From Aquatica leii (lineage: Eukaryota; Arthropoda; Insecta; Coleoptera; Lampyridae): DNA of 64,000 nt. Where the stretch lies: the NCBI GenBank assembly GCA_035610365.1, contig CM069439.1, positions 22,271,533 to 22,335,532 of the forward strand, written 5' to 3'. A program made the translations under genes and the position numbers. The notes under the pieces were generated by a model. That model saw only the letters and a list, made by a program, of their open reading frames with translations. It did no database searches and was not told the DNA's origin. This document shows, one piece after another, positions 35,480-47,397 of the stretch. Each line of letters begins with the position of its first letter. Positions within the stretch are counted from its first letter, which is position 1.

Positions 35480-36690
35480 CGCGGCGCACTACTCCTGACA
35501 CTGTGCGGATAGACGTCACTCGATTTACTACCGGGATATAATTGCACAAGACGACCTAACTTCCAGCGTAGTGGTGGAAGGTTGTCTTTTTTGAGAAGAA
35601 CTAACGTGGCTTCTTGTAGCTCGGAACCATTTGATATCCATTTTACGCGTTGTTGAAGTGTAGAAAAGTATTTTTTGCTCCAACGTTTTCATATGCGTTA
35701 ATGTAACTGTTGTATGCGTTGGTAGCAGGTAAGCCTGGATTCTTTCAGTTTGCTGACGTCCGGATCCGGTAGAGACATGAAAGGTTTCCCAATAAGAAAG
35801 TAAGAAGAAGTTAAGGGATGGAGATCATTTGGATCAGAAGATAGGGGGAATAGTGGACAACAATTAAGAGCTGCTTCTACTTGAGCAAGCAAAGTGGTAA
35901 ACTCCTCGTAAGTTAAAATTTCATTACCTACAGTTCGCTTGGCTAATTTAATTCCAACCTCCCACAAACTTCCAAAGTGAGGACTATGCGCGTGTATAAA
36001 ATGATATTCAGTTCCCTCACTAACAGCAGCGTCACACAATGACAAAACATTTTTATTTAAAAATGTGGCTAATTCTTTAAGTTGAGAATTAGCGCCAGAA
36101 AAGTTAGTCCCGTTATCAGAGTAAACACGCAGGGGCTTACCTCTGCGAGATACAAAACGTCGAAAAGTCATAATGAAAGCTTCAGAAGACAAGCTTGTTG
36201 CTAACTCTAAGTGTACGGCTTTTGTAGCAAAGCAAACGGATAAATACAGATAAGACTTGTAAAGTTTGCATTCACGACCCTTGCGATCCTTAATTTGGAA
36301 AGGTCCGCCATAATCAACCCCCGTAATATGAAAAGGTGCGGAAGGCTCTACACGAGATTGGGGTAGGTTTCCGATAGTGGGTGGTAGAAAGCTTGGCAAT
36401 AGTTGAAAACACTTAATACAGTCATGAACTACCCGCTTGACAAGACATCGACCTCAAGTTATCAATTATCGATTTCTTAGCGAAGATTGCAGTAATTTAG
36501 AGACCGCATGAAGCATTTGTAGATGCTCTCGACTAACAATAAGTTTAGAGAGGTGATGTTTGCCAGTAATTAAAATAGGGTGTTTCCTATCAAAAGAAAA
36601 TTGAGAGTTACGAAGACGTCCTGCAACACAAATGATACCATCATTATCTAGAAAAGGATTTAAACTGAGAAGTGCTGTTGACCTTTTCAT
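35480..36690 (-). pseudogene. BEL/Pao integrase remnant
   Basis: The open part 35698-36399 is a largely intact BEL/Pao integrase core: ITGVDYGGPF (first Asp), VHLELATSLSSEAF, YSDNGTNFSGA (second Asp), and HFGSLWEVGIKLAKR with the Glu. It continues QVEAALNCCPL and then LTSSYFLIG. Downstream, at about 35490-35640 in another frame, is the C-terminal BEL segment LPPLRWKLGRLVQLYPGS. Upstream, 36466-36690 holds the zinc-binding region (GRLRNSQFSFDRKHPIL, then SREHLQMLHA, in which the His positions are partly changed). Frames are broken between these parts. Integrase would insert element cDNA. No LTR was found on the downstream side. Confidence 0.85.
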
Positions 36691-37154
36691 TGGCGTGTAA
36701 TTGTTTTATTTCATCTGGAAATGTTACTATTTGAGATATTTTGACCAAACGCAAGAGAGCGGATCTTAACTCATTTATTGTGAAAGAGCTTTTATTACGA
36801 TCTTTAAGCAAAGTAGAACAGTTTTTGCGAAATTGAAGGCAAAAGGCTATCACTCTTTCCAAACGATTCAAATTGGAGTAGTTAGTGATTGGTATTGGAA
36901 AATCAACTACTGTAATATAAGATTTTAAGACTTTTTTTATTTCAGGAATCTTTGAACTTAGGAGAAAGATTTAGGTCATGTAGCTTTTATCTCTATCAAA
37001 CATGATGGGCCGTGCCACCAAAGGTCAGCACATCTGTTTGAGGAGTGATACCTCTAGATAGTAGATCGGCCGGATTATCTTTGGTAGGCACATGTTTTCA
37101 AATAGTATGAGACGTGCGTTCTTGTATGCCGGAAACGCGATTGCAAACAAAGGT
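36691..37154 (-). pseudogene. BEL/Pao RNase H to integrase linker
   Basis: The minus strand shows NRLERVIAFCLQF and NELRSALLRLVKISQ (36720-36860), the helical linker normally placed between RNase H and the integrase zinc finger in Pao elements. It is frame-broken relative to both sides. Confidence 0.6.
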
Positions 37155-37480
37155 TTATAAAAGATTCGGCCTAGTTTTTAACCAACTAAGTACCATCGTA
37201 GAATCCGACCATAGATAAATTGCAGAAGTTGTCATATTTAAAGCTTCAATTACTTGCCCAACTAGCTTGGATAAAAGCGCAGCGGCGCATAATTCGAGCC
37301 TTGGAATGGTTGCAAGTTTTAAGGGCGAAACTTTTGACTTTGAGCACAAGAGGTGTGATTGCATAAGACCGGTTTGATCAATAGATCTGACATATATGCA
37401 GGCTCCGTAGGCGTGCATTGAGGAATCGCAGAACTCATGAAGCTGAACGTCAATTGAATCTTTACATGAGACGTGCCTAG
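37155..37480 (-). pseudogene. BEL/Pao RNase H remnant
   Basis: Contains HAYGACIYVRSID, CSKSKVSPLKLATIPRLELC and YLWSDSTMVLSWLK, matching the BEL/Pao RNase H (family: SKSRVAPLK..TIPRLEL and LWTDSxIVLxWI). The catalytic Asp of WSDS and Glu of RLEL are kept. It is separated from the RT by a frame change. Confidence 0.8.
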
Positions 37481-37562
37481 AAACTTTTAAATTATTGAGG
37501 ATAATTAAATCATTACGTTATGAACACTACTTTCGTAAGACATTGTTAGAAGTAAGATCGTC

Positions 37563-38464
37563 TCACGACAATTTTTCCAACCACAACTGTTGTAAAAGAA
37601 TCTTTGCACCAACTGTGCAAGGAGAAAGCACCGCTAAGTGGTCAAATATCTGCAAAATTTCAGAAAGGATAGACCTTTTTGTGGCCTTCTTAGCAGTTAA
37701 TTGAGGTATAGTAAAAATGAAGGTGTCTGTTTGGAATGACCAACTCAGACCAAGATTGCTAGTGTGATCATGCACCCGGGTGCAGTTCTGAAGTAGAAAT
37801 TTCTGCAAGAACATTAGGGTTGTGGGATACCCATTTTGAAGATTAAAACAGCCTTTTCGTAAAACACACGTAATTTTCGAGCAAATATTCCGAGCTAAGT
37901 TGTCAACACCAGTAAAATCATCCACATAAAAATCGGATTTAATTATTTGAGGAATTAGTAGTTTAGTGATCTCACATTCTATGCCGAGTTGATGCAAGCA
38001 ACGAATGACCAGAAACAAGACAGAAATCGTACTATAGGTGACGGTATTTAAATCGAAAACCTGGAGAAATTTTGACGGTTTTGAATATACCTTTGAGTGG
38101 CATCAATCAATATTTGCCGATACATTTTCTGAATGTCGGCGGACACAAGATAGGTATGCTTACGAAAACGAACCAGAATCGAAAATAAATTCTGGTAAAT
38201 GGTTGAACCAACCATTTGAATGTCATTTAGCGAATGACCCGAAGATGTAGGAGAAGATCGATTAAAGAGGACACGGAGTTTCGTTGTCAAGCTTCCTTCC
38301 TTTATTACTTCATGATGAGGAAGGTAATACGACTGTTCAAAAGATTGGGATTTTGAGAGGAACATATATTCTAAACTTTGATATTCTTGCATAAACAAAG
38401 TATAGTGCTTTAAAAGCTCAGGTTTCTGGATCAACTGTATAAATGTTTTCCGGTCATAATGCAT
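37563..38464 (-). pseudogene. BEL/Pao reverse transcriptase remnant
   Basis: The N-terminal half, 38048-38464, has YYLPHHEVIKEGSLTTKLRV, then FNRSS and SLNDIQMVGSTIYQNL, and VSADIQKMYRQILI with the first catalytic Asp. The second half, 37563-38018, has the active site FYVDDFTG at about 37911-37931, followed by the BEL-specific QNGYPTTLMFLQKFL region. The two halves are in different frames. The protease and gag that should precede the RT are missing and the sequence ends abruptly at 38464, so this is a truncated element about 3 kb long. Confidence 0.85.
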
Positions 38465-38480
38465 ACGGTAATTTTCTCAC

Positions 38481-38535
38481 TGAGCAGAACTGAGTAGTCT
38501 TACTTATAAAATTGTTGAGCAGAACTGAGTAGTCT
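38481..38535. repeat. 20-bp perfect direct repeat
   Basis: TGAGCAGAACTGAGTAGTCT occurs at 38481-38500 and again at 38516-38535, separated by 15 bp. It lies 17 bp beyond the point where BEL/Pao coding similarity ends. Confidence 0.8.
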
Positions 38536-38539
38536 CACG

Positions 38540-41335
38540 TAGATTAGTGTTTGTACTATATAAAACTATCAAATACTTTTAACTAAATTGATGATTTATA
38601 GTTTGTTTCTGTCCCAAGGAACTAAAAAAACACATTTATAAACGATTTTAACAGCTTTTATTACCAGTTTTTCAGCACCATTTTTATAGTATACCGCATT
38701 TTTCTATAGTATATCGGACAGTTTTCACAGTATTGGATTTTAATGCAAACCACACGAACTAGTGTCTCTTTTTGCTATATTTTCTGATAAAACTAATTCA
38801 TGTGTCAAACGTTGCATAACTTATTTGACAAACTACTACTGGACAAGTATCTCGTACCCGGTGAAGTTCAACTACGCAGATAGGGAACGCATTCGGTCAG
38901 AAAAGGATTTATATTACGCTCGGAATACAATAGCAGATAAATAAATTTAATTAATTGTTAATGCAATGTAGTTAGTGAAAAATTTGTATATATATCATTT
39001 CTAACTTTTATTGATTAAAGTACAATATTCAACCAAAATTTCTTTTCCAAAAGTTTTGATGTTACAAAGTAAAAAATCATTAACAAAATTATTTAGAATA
39101 GAGGAATTAAATAAAGTATATTATACTAGATACATATTTGTGCTCTGTATTGTACGAAATTTGAAAGATTGTTTTTAATTTAAATAATGGTATACAATTT
39201 AGTTAAATTAGCACAATATGTGTTAAACTTTATTTTTTTTTTTAAATAATCAAGAATTATTTTACCATTTACAAAAATAATCGCTCTAATTTTTCTACAT
39301 TATAAATACATGTTTGCTTTTTTTTATAAGCATTCACAAAAATTCTTATTATTTTTATAAAATGACGTGTTAAGAACTTATTTGTGTAGATTAAGTGGTT
39401 GAAATCATCTATAGGTTTTGCGCCCAATTATACATTTTTTTAAAAGTTTAGTTTTATAATAAAAATTTAATAGTACCGTAAAAATCTAATTTTTAATTCC
39501 CACATAATTATAAGTACTGGCAATCAATTTGACGCGATTAACCGAGTTTAAGCCGTAATCAATTATCGACGGCGATGCCATTAATCGCGTATTAAACTGA
39601 ACAAGATATGTAGTAAATTAATAAAAATAGATTAGCGGACTAAGTTTTGTATTTTATTGACTTTATACATTTTAAAACGTATGCTTGACAAAAAACTTTA
39701 GTATTATGCGTTCTTTATAGGCGTAGCAATGCGAATGTACTTATGAAAATTTATATTCCATGAGTTAGTGTTCGAGATGTAATTAAAGGAGTAATTAGCG
39801 GTGTTTATCGCAATACGAGTTGAACAAATGCGTTTTATTTAAGATTTAGCTCATTAAAGTGTTAATTTTCCATGGAATAAGAGGGAAGTACGCCTGGTGT
39901 GATAACATTTGATTATAAGTTTAAACACAGCGGCCCAAGTGTTAAATTCCTAAATTTCGCTATTTATAGTTAATTTATTACAATATTTGAAACAAAATAG
40001 GAAGTGTAACGCATTTTGTTTATCTTTGCTTTAAAGCAAACTTTCTTTTATATGAAAGTACTTTAAACGATAACAAAGAGATGAAACATCGTTCGCTATT
40101 CATATTTGTTAGACTACAAACGTGTAATAAATTCTTTTTCTAAAAAATGGCACACAGAATAGTAGCGTTTAACGTTATTAGATTAAGCTAACAAAGTAAA
40201 GTGTGATTTAATGTAGTTAGACAATAATTAGTTGGCTAAAGTCAGTTTTATTTGCGACACAACTAAGTACCTAATCGGATTTAAAAGTTTATTAAAACTA
40301 AGTAAGTTCAAGTACAATTACTGAACATTTTACACCAATAAAATCTAAACTTTCATTTTATTTAACGTTTGTAGCGCTATGTTTCAACGTTTTTTAACGG
40401 TAGGTACATTAGTAAATACATACACATAAGTTAATAAACCTTTATTAAACTTCAATAGTATACAAAACTATAAAATAGGTTTTGGTTAAATTATTTTTCT
40501 AATTTTTTAACACGAACGTATTTTTAAAGCTCGGAAAAGTCAATATTTAGATTAAAATGTCCACAGGTTTTACCGTCAAAGCTTAATTAAAATAACTCTT
40601 ATCTGCATAAATTTAATCTTACATTTAAAAAATGCTTTTCATAAATTATTTAGCATTAGACATTAATACAATGAATGAATTAGTTTCCCTGTGCAAGACC
40701 ACAAAGGGGTTGTATTTATTTGTTCAATAATAAACTAATTGGAGCAGCATTTAATTTGTAGACAAACTCCAACTATGTTTAACGTTCTTTTTGCGTGCGT
40801 GTGTTATCACGTTTATGCAATTCGATATTCTTACTGTAATCGTAATTAACATAATTTTGAATTGATTTCTATTTTTTACTTTACTGATAGATATTGTATG
40901 ATAATTTACTTTTATCAGAAAGATTAAGATCTATTTGTTTATTAAAATTTATTTTTTGCAACAATTTTTTGTTTTCTGTTGTTTTTTAAACATTTTCTTT
41001 ATTTGTTATAAGATCGGTTTTCGTAACTTTTTCTTTACAACCGATTACATAGGCAACAGTAATTTATCAGATGTACCTAGTTGTAAAAATACGCTATATT
41101 GACTACTTTTATAATAATCAATTATCATGCTTTTTAAAGTAGTGAACTTTTATGCTTATATTAGAAATAATTGAACACTTTATGTCTTCATCTTAATCCT
41201 AGGTTTTTCTACTTCTGGTGTAAGGCTGGTGGAGTTGAATCTTGCACTTCTGTCTCTGTTGCTTCCTATTATGTGTTAGGTTTTTTATTCCCTGTCATGT
41301 CATTCCTTTTCTCTCAACTACTTTCTATACATTAT
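38540..41335. other. AT-rich gene-free region
   Basis: About 2.8 kb, no recognisable coding sequence. It holds a more GC-rich island with a 10-bp inverted repeat (39533-39591). It ends in TTAT (41332-41335), the target duplication of the next solo LTR. A plus-strand ORF near 41171-41362 runs into that LTR and shows no motif. Confidence 0.4.
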
Positions 41336-41628
41336 TGTTACGTGCAAAAGTTAGAAAAATGAACGTTACCAAAATGAAAGTAACATAAATTAGGTTTTGC
41401 CAGTGCTCAATGAAGATGAGTGAGAAATTCCATGATGGTTTACAAAACTTCGATAGTGAACAAAAACAAAAGTAGCAATCAAAGGGCGCCATAAATGTGT
41501 AAAGCTCAAATAGACTACAGGGATTTACCTCATCCGTGTGTATCACACGAAAATCTGTAATCTTAAAATTCACATAAGCAAAGGCCGACTGAATAAAAGA
41601 GTTTGTTACATTTAACAATTTAACATTT

Positions 41629-43048
41629 TGTTACAAGCTTTATATCTTACGAACCTTGCACGGCCAACTCACACAGTCGGAGGTAGGGGAGGTTTACAGA
41701 AAATATGCTTAAGGGCGCCAAAGCTGATCCAAGATAACACTTCTGCCTCGCTCACGACAGACGATCCAAACTTGTAACCCAATTGGAGGTTCGTAATCCT
41801 TATTACTCTGATGTCCGAGTAGCCAAAATTAGTTAATAGATAACGATAATCACAGGAGAAAGAAAAATAACAAGAGAAATTAACAATTATAATCACTTTA
41901 ATGTATTAACGTTGGATACTAATAAGAATATATGAAATTACTTCACCTATCGATGCTCGAATGGTTTCCATGTAGAATTAACAAATATCACAGTTTTACT
42001 TTAGTAGCGCAGTAAATTGACAACTATACGCTAAATGCGCAATCGTTAAATACTAGAATGGCTAACAATTCTCTTTAATAAGCAGAGAAAACTTTGATTT
42101 CGTAATACATAAGATTTACTAGATTATATCGAAGAATACCCGCAGTATCGGCAACACACTACACATTGAAATTATGTCGAAATGAACAGCATCGAAAATC
42201 GTAGATTAAATATGTTTTTCCCTCACAGCATGCGATACAGTTACGTAAATGATTAAGATCACCTTATTGGTATATAAGCGATAACGTAATTACGGTTGTT
42301 AACATTAATTACAATTCTGTGAGTAACCTTCGTGAACACGATATAAAAGTTAAACAAATAACTCACCCCAACATCCAGTTTCCACTTTCGCGGAGAAAAC
42401 GTTTTCCCGCCAGCGGCCTGTAATAAATAGTGAAAAGCAAATCGGATCACACACTAACTCACACAGAATAAGAAGCTACAAAAAATATTATTAATAAATC
42501 ATTAAATGTTACATAAAAACCCGTTGTATCGTGTACTGTAGGTAACAATTTAGCACAGGTGGCTGATAACACAATCGTCTAGTATACATGCAGTAACATC
42601 ACCCACGGTAAGGCTTGTCGAGACCCCGTTTTCGTGACGGAGAAAACGCCTTCCAAAAACGTACGTGTTCGGTAACGGTGTTTCTTAATAATAGTTACTA
42701 TTCACCATTTCTCTATTGCAACGTACACGTGCTCGAAGCGGGTAGAAAATGGCTATTAAATTAAGAAAGAATTACAAACGAATTTTAATAAAACGACAGC
42801 AATTATCTTACCCTGTGACAACTCAAATATTTTATGAACGTAATGTGATTACCATTTGATTTCCATTATTACGGATGGCACTTGAAACAATTACTTAAGA
42901 CGTCCAGACCATTTTAGGCAATTGACAGCTTCGCAATTTTGTCGTAAAATGACAGCCGCGAGAAAGGATCGGTAGCGGGCGTCAACACCGGAATCTAATT
43001 TCAATTCAATATACAAGGTCGTCCGTAATGAAAATTTCGTACGTAACA
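41629..43048 (-). repeat. Family A solo LTR nested in family D
   Basis: 1420 bp, TGTTACAAGC to ACGTAACA, flanked by ATTT at 41625-41628 and 43049-43052. It aligns along its length with the LTRs at 2185 and 7469 but is clearly more diverged (start TGTTACAAGCTTTATATCTT against TGTTACAAGTTTTGATGGTT). No interior remains. The strand is given as for the full-length copy, whose LTR reads the same way on the plus strand. Confidence 0.88.
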
Positions 43049-43052
43049 ATTT

Positions 43053-44609
43053 ATTACAAAAATCAAGGTAAAAATGGACACCAAAACAAAATAAGAATTA
43101 AATTACATTAGAATCAAACTAACGCAAATAAAATTTTAAATTGAATGAAAAGAATTACATAATTACACTGAAATTATAAACAAAATAAAAATAATAAAAA
43201 AAAACTTAATTACATTTTTTTTTAAATATATCGCACTGCCGTGTTCGCATTAAAAAAAAAGAAAATACATATTACCAAAACAAAATAAATTTTGTGACTG
43301 TTTCAAAAAAAAACAAAATTGAATATTGTATATAAAATATATATAAATATTAATAATTTTTTTTACGATTTAACGTCGATAAAGCATTTTAACGTTGGTT
43401 ACATATCGTCCTTGTAGTTTAATAATTATAATAATAGAAAAAAAAATTAAAGTTAGCACAAACCAACTCCATAAAATGTTAGGCGAATAAATGAAAGATT
43501 TGATAACTAGAAATGAACTTTTATCAGAATTAATTTTAAAGTTTTTCAATCACTATGCTTGCAAATAAATAGTTTAATTGGTAATCAATCAATACCTTAT
43601 AATTTTGTTCGTAGACGAATCTTCAGACCGGACTCATAGTTAGCTTTTGGCTAGTCCACGTCGGCAAAAACTTTGATAGAGAAGCTCAATCATTCGACAA
43701 GTTACCGTCGGAAGATTTTTAGAATCCGCTCTAAAGCAAAAATTCGATCGTAAAGCACAAACACGGTACGCTAATACAAAATCAAACGGGAAACCAGTGA
43801 AATCCAATAAGCCGTAATTGTTTTACGAATTTAAAAAGTTTTTCTACTAAGAACTAACTATTTACTGTTTCATTTAAATGACTTCCGCGGTAATTCATCA
43901 TCTAAAGGGATGAATTTACCACCAACTACATCTTGTTACTTAAGGTATTTCAAACAACTGCCAACCACTTGCTTTTAAAACTAGTTATATACTTAGTGCG
44001 TTACCCTACTATTAAAAGCTGTGACCGAAATCCTTCTGAAAGAAAACAGTAAAACAAAGACGTGGAAAGAAGATGCAAACAAATTCAATTAAGACGTAAA
44101 AGTAGAGTTTAAAGACGGCCTTTCCCATGGCAAGATGTTAACAAAAAATATTAAAATCAAAACATTTAAATACACTCACAAAGATTAACTTGTTGAAACC
44201 AAATAATAAAACTGTCTAATAAATTATAAAAATTAACATGACTCAATTCCAAGTGCGCTAAGAACAAAATTAATACAATAAATTTTTAAACAAAACTAAG
44301 ATAACCAAGTTGCTAAAATATATTTAATTACAACAGTATCTCAAAAGGAAAACATAAATTAGATACAACTGGAATTTTACCAAGACAAAAAAAGCCAAAT
44401 CAACGTAAATACAGAATACGGATGCATATGCAGTGTAATAGTTTCGAATTAATTGAACACAAAATTTGATTCCCAATGATGAATTTAAAAACGTGAACTA
44501 ACTTCATTAAATTAACGTGAAATTACTCACACGACTCCAAAGTACACAAGACAAATAAAACTAATTCGAATACCGGGTCTTCCACAAAAGAAGTTACTCA
44601 AAATTAAAC
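43053..44609. other. Central part of family D LTR
   Basis: 1.56 kb of family D LTR between the two nested LTRs. No ORF; A-rich, with multiple AATAAA-like runs. It matches 15020-16440 with many small gaps. Confidence 0.6.
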
Positions 44610-46012
44610 TGTTACAAGCTTTTGTGGTTTTACGAACCTGCACGGCCAACTCACAATATTCGGAGAAAGGGGAGGTCCACACTAAATATAGAAAAGATGT
44701 TGCAGGGCGCCAGAGCTTATCCCAAAGTAATTCTCTATCTTGCTCAGGACAGAACGGTATAAACTTGTAACACTATGTTAGGTTCGTAATTTCTCTACTC
44801 AGCTGTTCGAGTAGTCAAAAGTAATTAGTAGGCAACGATAATCACAGGAGCAGGGAAGAGAAAAAGAAAGACTAACAAGTATAATCGATTTAATGGTTTA
44901 ACGTTGGAATAATACTAGAAGATATGAGTGTTAATATATTCGAGGTAGAATTAATACCTATCACACTTGGCTTATACGCCAACCTTAAAGTCTACAATGA
45001 GTAACGATTCACATTAATAATTATCGTACACTTTGATTAAGAAGTACATCATCAATTTTCTAACTAAATGCCTGTAGTATCGGCAGCACACATCACATCA
45101 ATAAATTCCAATGAACTAAGTAGCGAAGAATAGTACGTAGTAAAGATCGTTTACATAATTAGGAATATGGCATTACTGACAATAAGACAAAGATAATTAG
45201 TATGGCCTTAACATTAAATTATCACAATAATTAAGGGTAGGACACAGCATACGTAGTATAAGCAAATTTACTAACTAAATGGTATTACAATTACGGTAAT
45301 CAGTACGAAATTACTATGAGCGAAAGTTTCGTGAGTAACCTCGTTGACGACGAAAGAAAAGATATAAAAGCACTTACCACCAATACATGAATTTCCCCTG
45401 GTGTGAAGAAAGTACCCTGCAAGTAATTTGAATCGCAATTCGTGTCAACCTAATATCTCACGAAATCCAAATCTACAAAATCATTACTTAAATGCTAAAG
45501 TATACACATAACACAACCCGAAATCGGATGCTGTTATACCCCTTTTCTGTGATTACGCAAGTATCTGCTGCCTGAGTAGAATCTCGACAACTTTTAGTTA
45601 CACTCGGTACATTCGGTTACTGCCATATGTCGTATGCCTCAGAGAATATTTATTTGACGAAATTCTTATTCGAAATGGATTCCTCATTAACAATTAACCA
45701 TTAGTAACGAAGTGCTCGCACGTGGTGGGAACGGCCGGTGACGACGCAAACGAAATATACGTGTTATACACGTATAGATTGGTCCCCAAGACTGTGGATA
45801 AGTTTAGAAATGTCCACTCGTCAATTCGCCGGCCATTTTATGTAGTTTTCAGCTTGAAGAACTCGTCGTAAAATGACAGTCGCGCGTAGAAAACGATCGT
45901 TAGGGGGCGTCCAAACCGTAAATTAATTCCACGTTGGTAATACATAGGCGTGCGCAAAGAAAATTTCGTCCGTAGCAACATAGGCGTGCATAAAGAAAAT
46001 TTGACCGTAACA
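44610..46012 (-). repeat. Second family A solo LTR nested in family D
   Basis: 1403 bp, TGTTACAAGC to CCGTAACA, flanked by AAAC at 44606-44609 and 46013-46016. It is closer to the full-length element's LTRs than the 41629 copy is (for example GTGGTTTTACGAACCTGCACGG near the start). Confidence 0.9.
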
Positions 46013-46030
46013 AAACGACGGTTACGTTAT

Positions 46031-47397
46031 CAATCCATTTTGTTCTTGGTCTTCTTTTTTATTACTTCCCGGCACTAGCGTTTTAAACACTCTTTTTGTT
46101 AGCTTATCGTCCGACAATCTACACACATGCCCAAAGCATCTAAGCTGCCATTCTATGATTTTTTTGTTGATTGATTCCATTTTCAGATTTTTTTGAAATG
46201 TTTTGTTCTTTATTCTGTTCTCTTTAATTTTATTTTTTTAAGAACCCCATATCCATTGCATTAATACGTGTCTTGTTGCTATATGTGAATGATGGCCTGG
46301 CCACTTTTTTAACTTTGGCTTTAATTTTTTTTTCACTTCTTTTTTTTCAGAAAGGTGGTCTTTATTAGATTGAATATTTTTCCCGCTTTTCTTATTTTAA
46401 CGTCTAATTGTTTGTCTAATTTTTAATTTTTTTCTATTATTGCGTCTAAATGTTTAAAATATTCTACTTGTTCTATTTCTTTCCGGTTCAAACTAATTTG
46501 ATGTGTTTTCTTTGTGTTCGAAATTGTCATTGTTTTTGTATTTCCAATGTTTGTTTTCATGTCTATTTTCTTTAGTTTACCTTCTATTACTTTAAGATTA
46601 TATTGCAAGTTTTTCTTTGTATCCGTTATCAAAGACATGTCATCTGCAAACATAAGTTCAGTGAGCTGAGTTTGTGTCATTTTCCAGTATTGCCTTGTCC
46701 AGTATAGTTAAGAAAAGAGAGAAGAGTGAACACATCCTTGCTTGACTTCTTGTCTAGTTTTAAATACTTTGAATTCTTTACTGTTCGTTCTTACTATGTT
46801 TATGTTGTTTTTGCACATATTTTTTATAGCCCTTATGATACTTTTATTCACTTTCGTATTTTGCATTACTTCCCATAAGTATTTTCTTGGTATTCTGTCA
46901 AATGCTTTTTCTAGATCAATAAAGCATTTGTGTATTTCCTTGTTTTTATATATTAGTTTTTCTCTTGCTTGTCTAATTATAAATATGAGGTTTTGTGTAC
47001 TTTTGTTTTTTTTCTAAATCCACTCTGCGTGTCTTCCAATGTTATAAATATTGTATTCCTTTTTCTTTTTTTTATTATTCTTGAGGATATTCTCACTGGG
47101 ATGCTGTAGAATGTTAATCTTCTATGGTTATTACAGTTTCTTTTGTCACTTTTCTTGTGTATTGGCAGTATATACCTGTTTTCTAATCTTTTGCTATTTT
47201 TGCGTTCTTTAATACATTGTTTATTATTTCTCTTAGTTTATTCATACCCACTCTTCCTATATACTTTATTATTTTCAAGGTGATTTTTTCCAATTGCTTT
47301 ACCTAATTTTGGCTTTCTTATTGCCACTTCTATTTCTTCTTCTCTTATTTCTATTTCTTGTTATTCATTGCTTTTTTTCTCGTCTTCCTAATTTTGT
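46031..47397 (-). pseudogene. Non-LTR retrotransposon (LINE) reverse transcriptase remnant
   Basis: The minus strand, through several frames, gives the RT in order. EEIEVAIRKPKLGKA is near 47310. ILPIHKKSDKRNCNN and RRLTFYSIPVRISSRII (family IPIYKKGDxxxCxNYRxIxLLSxxxKI) lie at 47080-47180. QSGFRKK is near 47020, then KAFDRIPRKYLWEVM near 46900. The active site LMFADDMSLITDT is within 46423-46680, followed by IDMKTNIGNTKTM and EIEQVEYFKHLDAII. A C-terminal stretch with EWQLRCFGHVCRLSDD is near 46110-46160. FADD is intact but the frame is not. The family D LTR has inserted at its downstream end. Confidence 0.85.

Larger units (their letters stand above)
41336..46026. repeat. Family D solo LTR, copy 2, with two nested solo LTRs
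   Basis: Starts TGTTACGTGCAAAAG and ends GGTTACG, flanked by TTAT at 41332-41335 and 46027-46030. Removing the two family A LTRs (41629-43048, 44610-46012) and one copy of each of their duplications leaves about 1.86 kb aligning end to end with 14654-16458. The first nested insertion lies in the TTTAACATTTATT block. The second lies only about 20 bp before the end of the D LTR. There is no ORF in the D sequence. Confidence 0.82.

Noticed and set aside
46742..47017. Plus-strand hydrophobic ORF of 91 codons
   Set aside because: Antisense to the LINE reverse transcriptase (KAFDRIPRKYLWEVM is read on the minus strand here).
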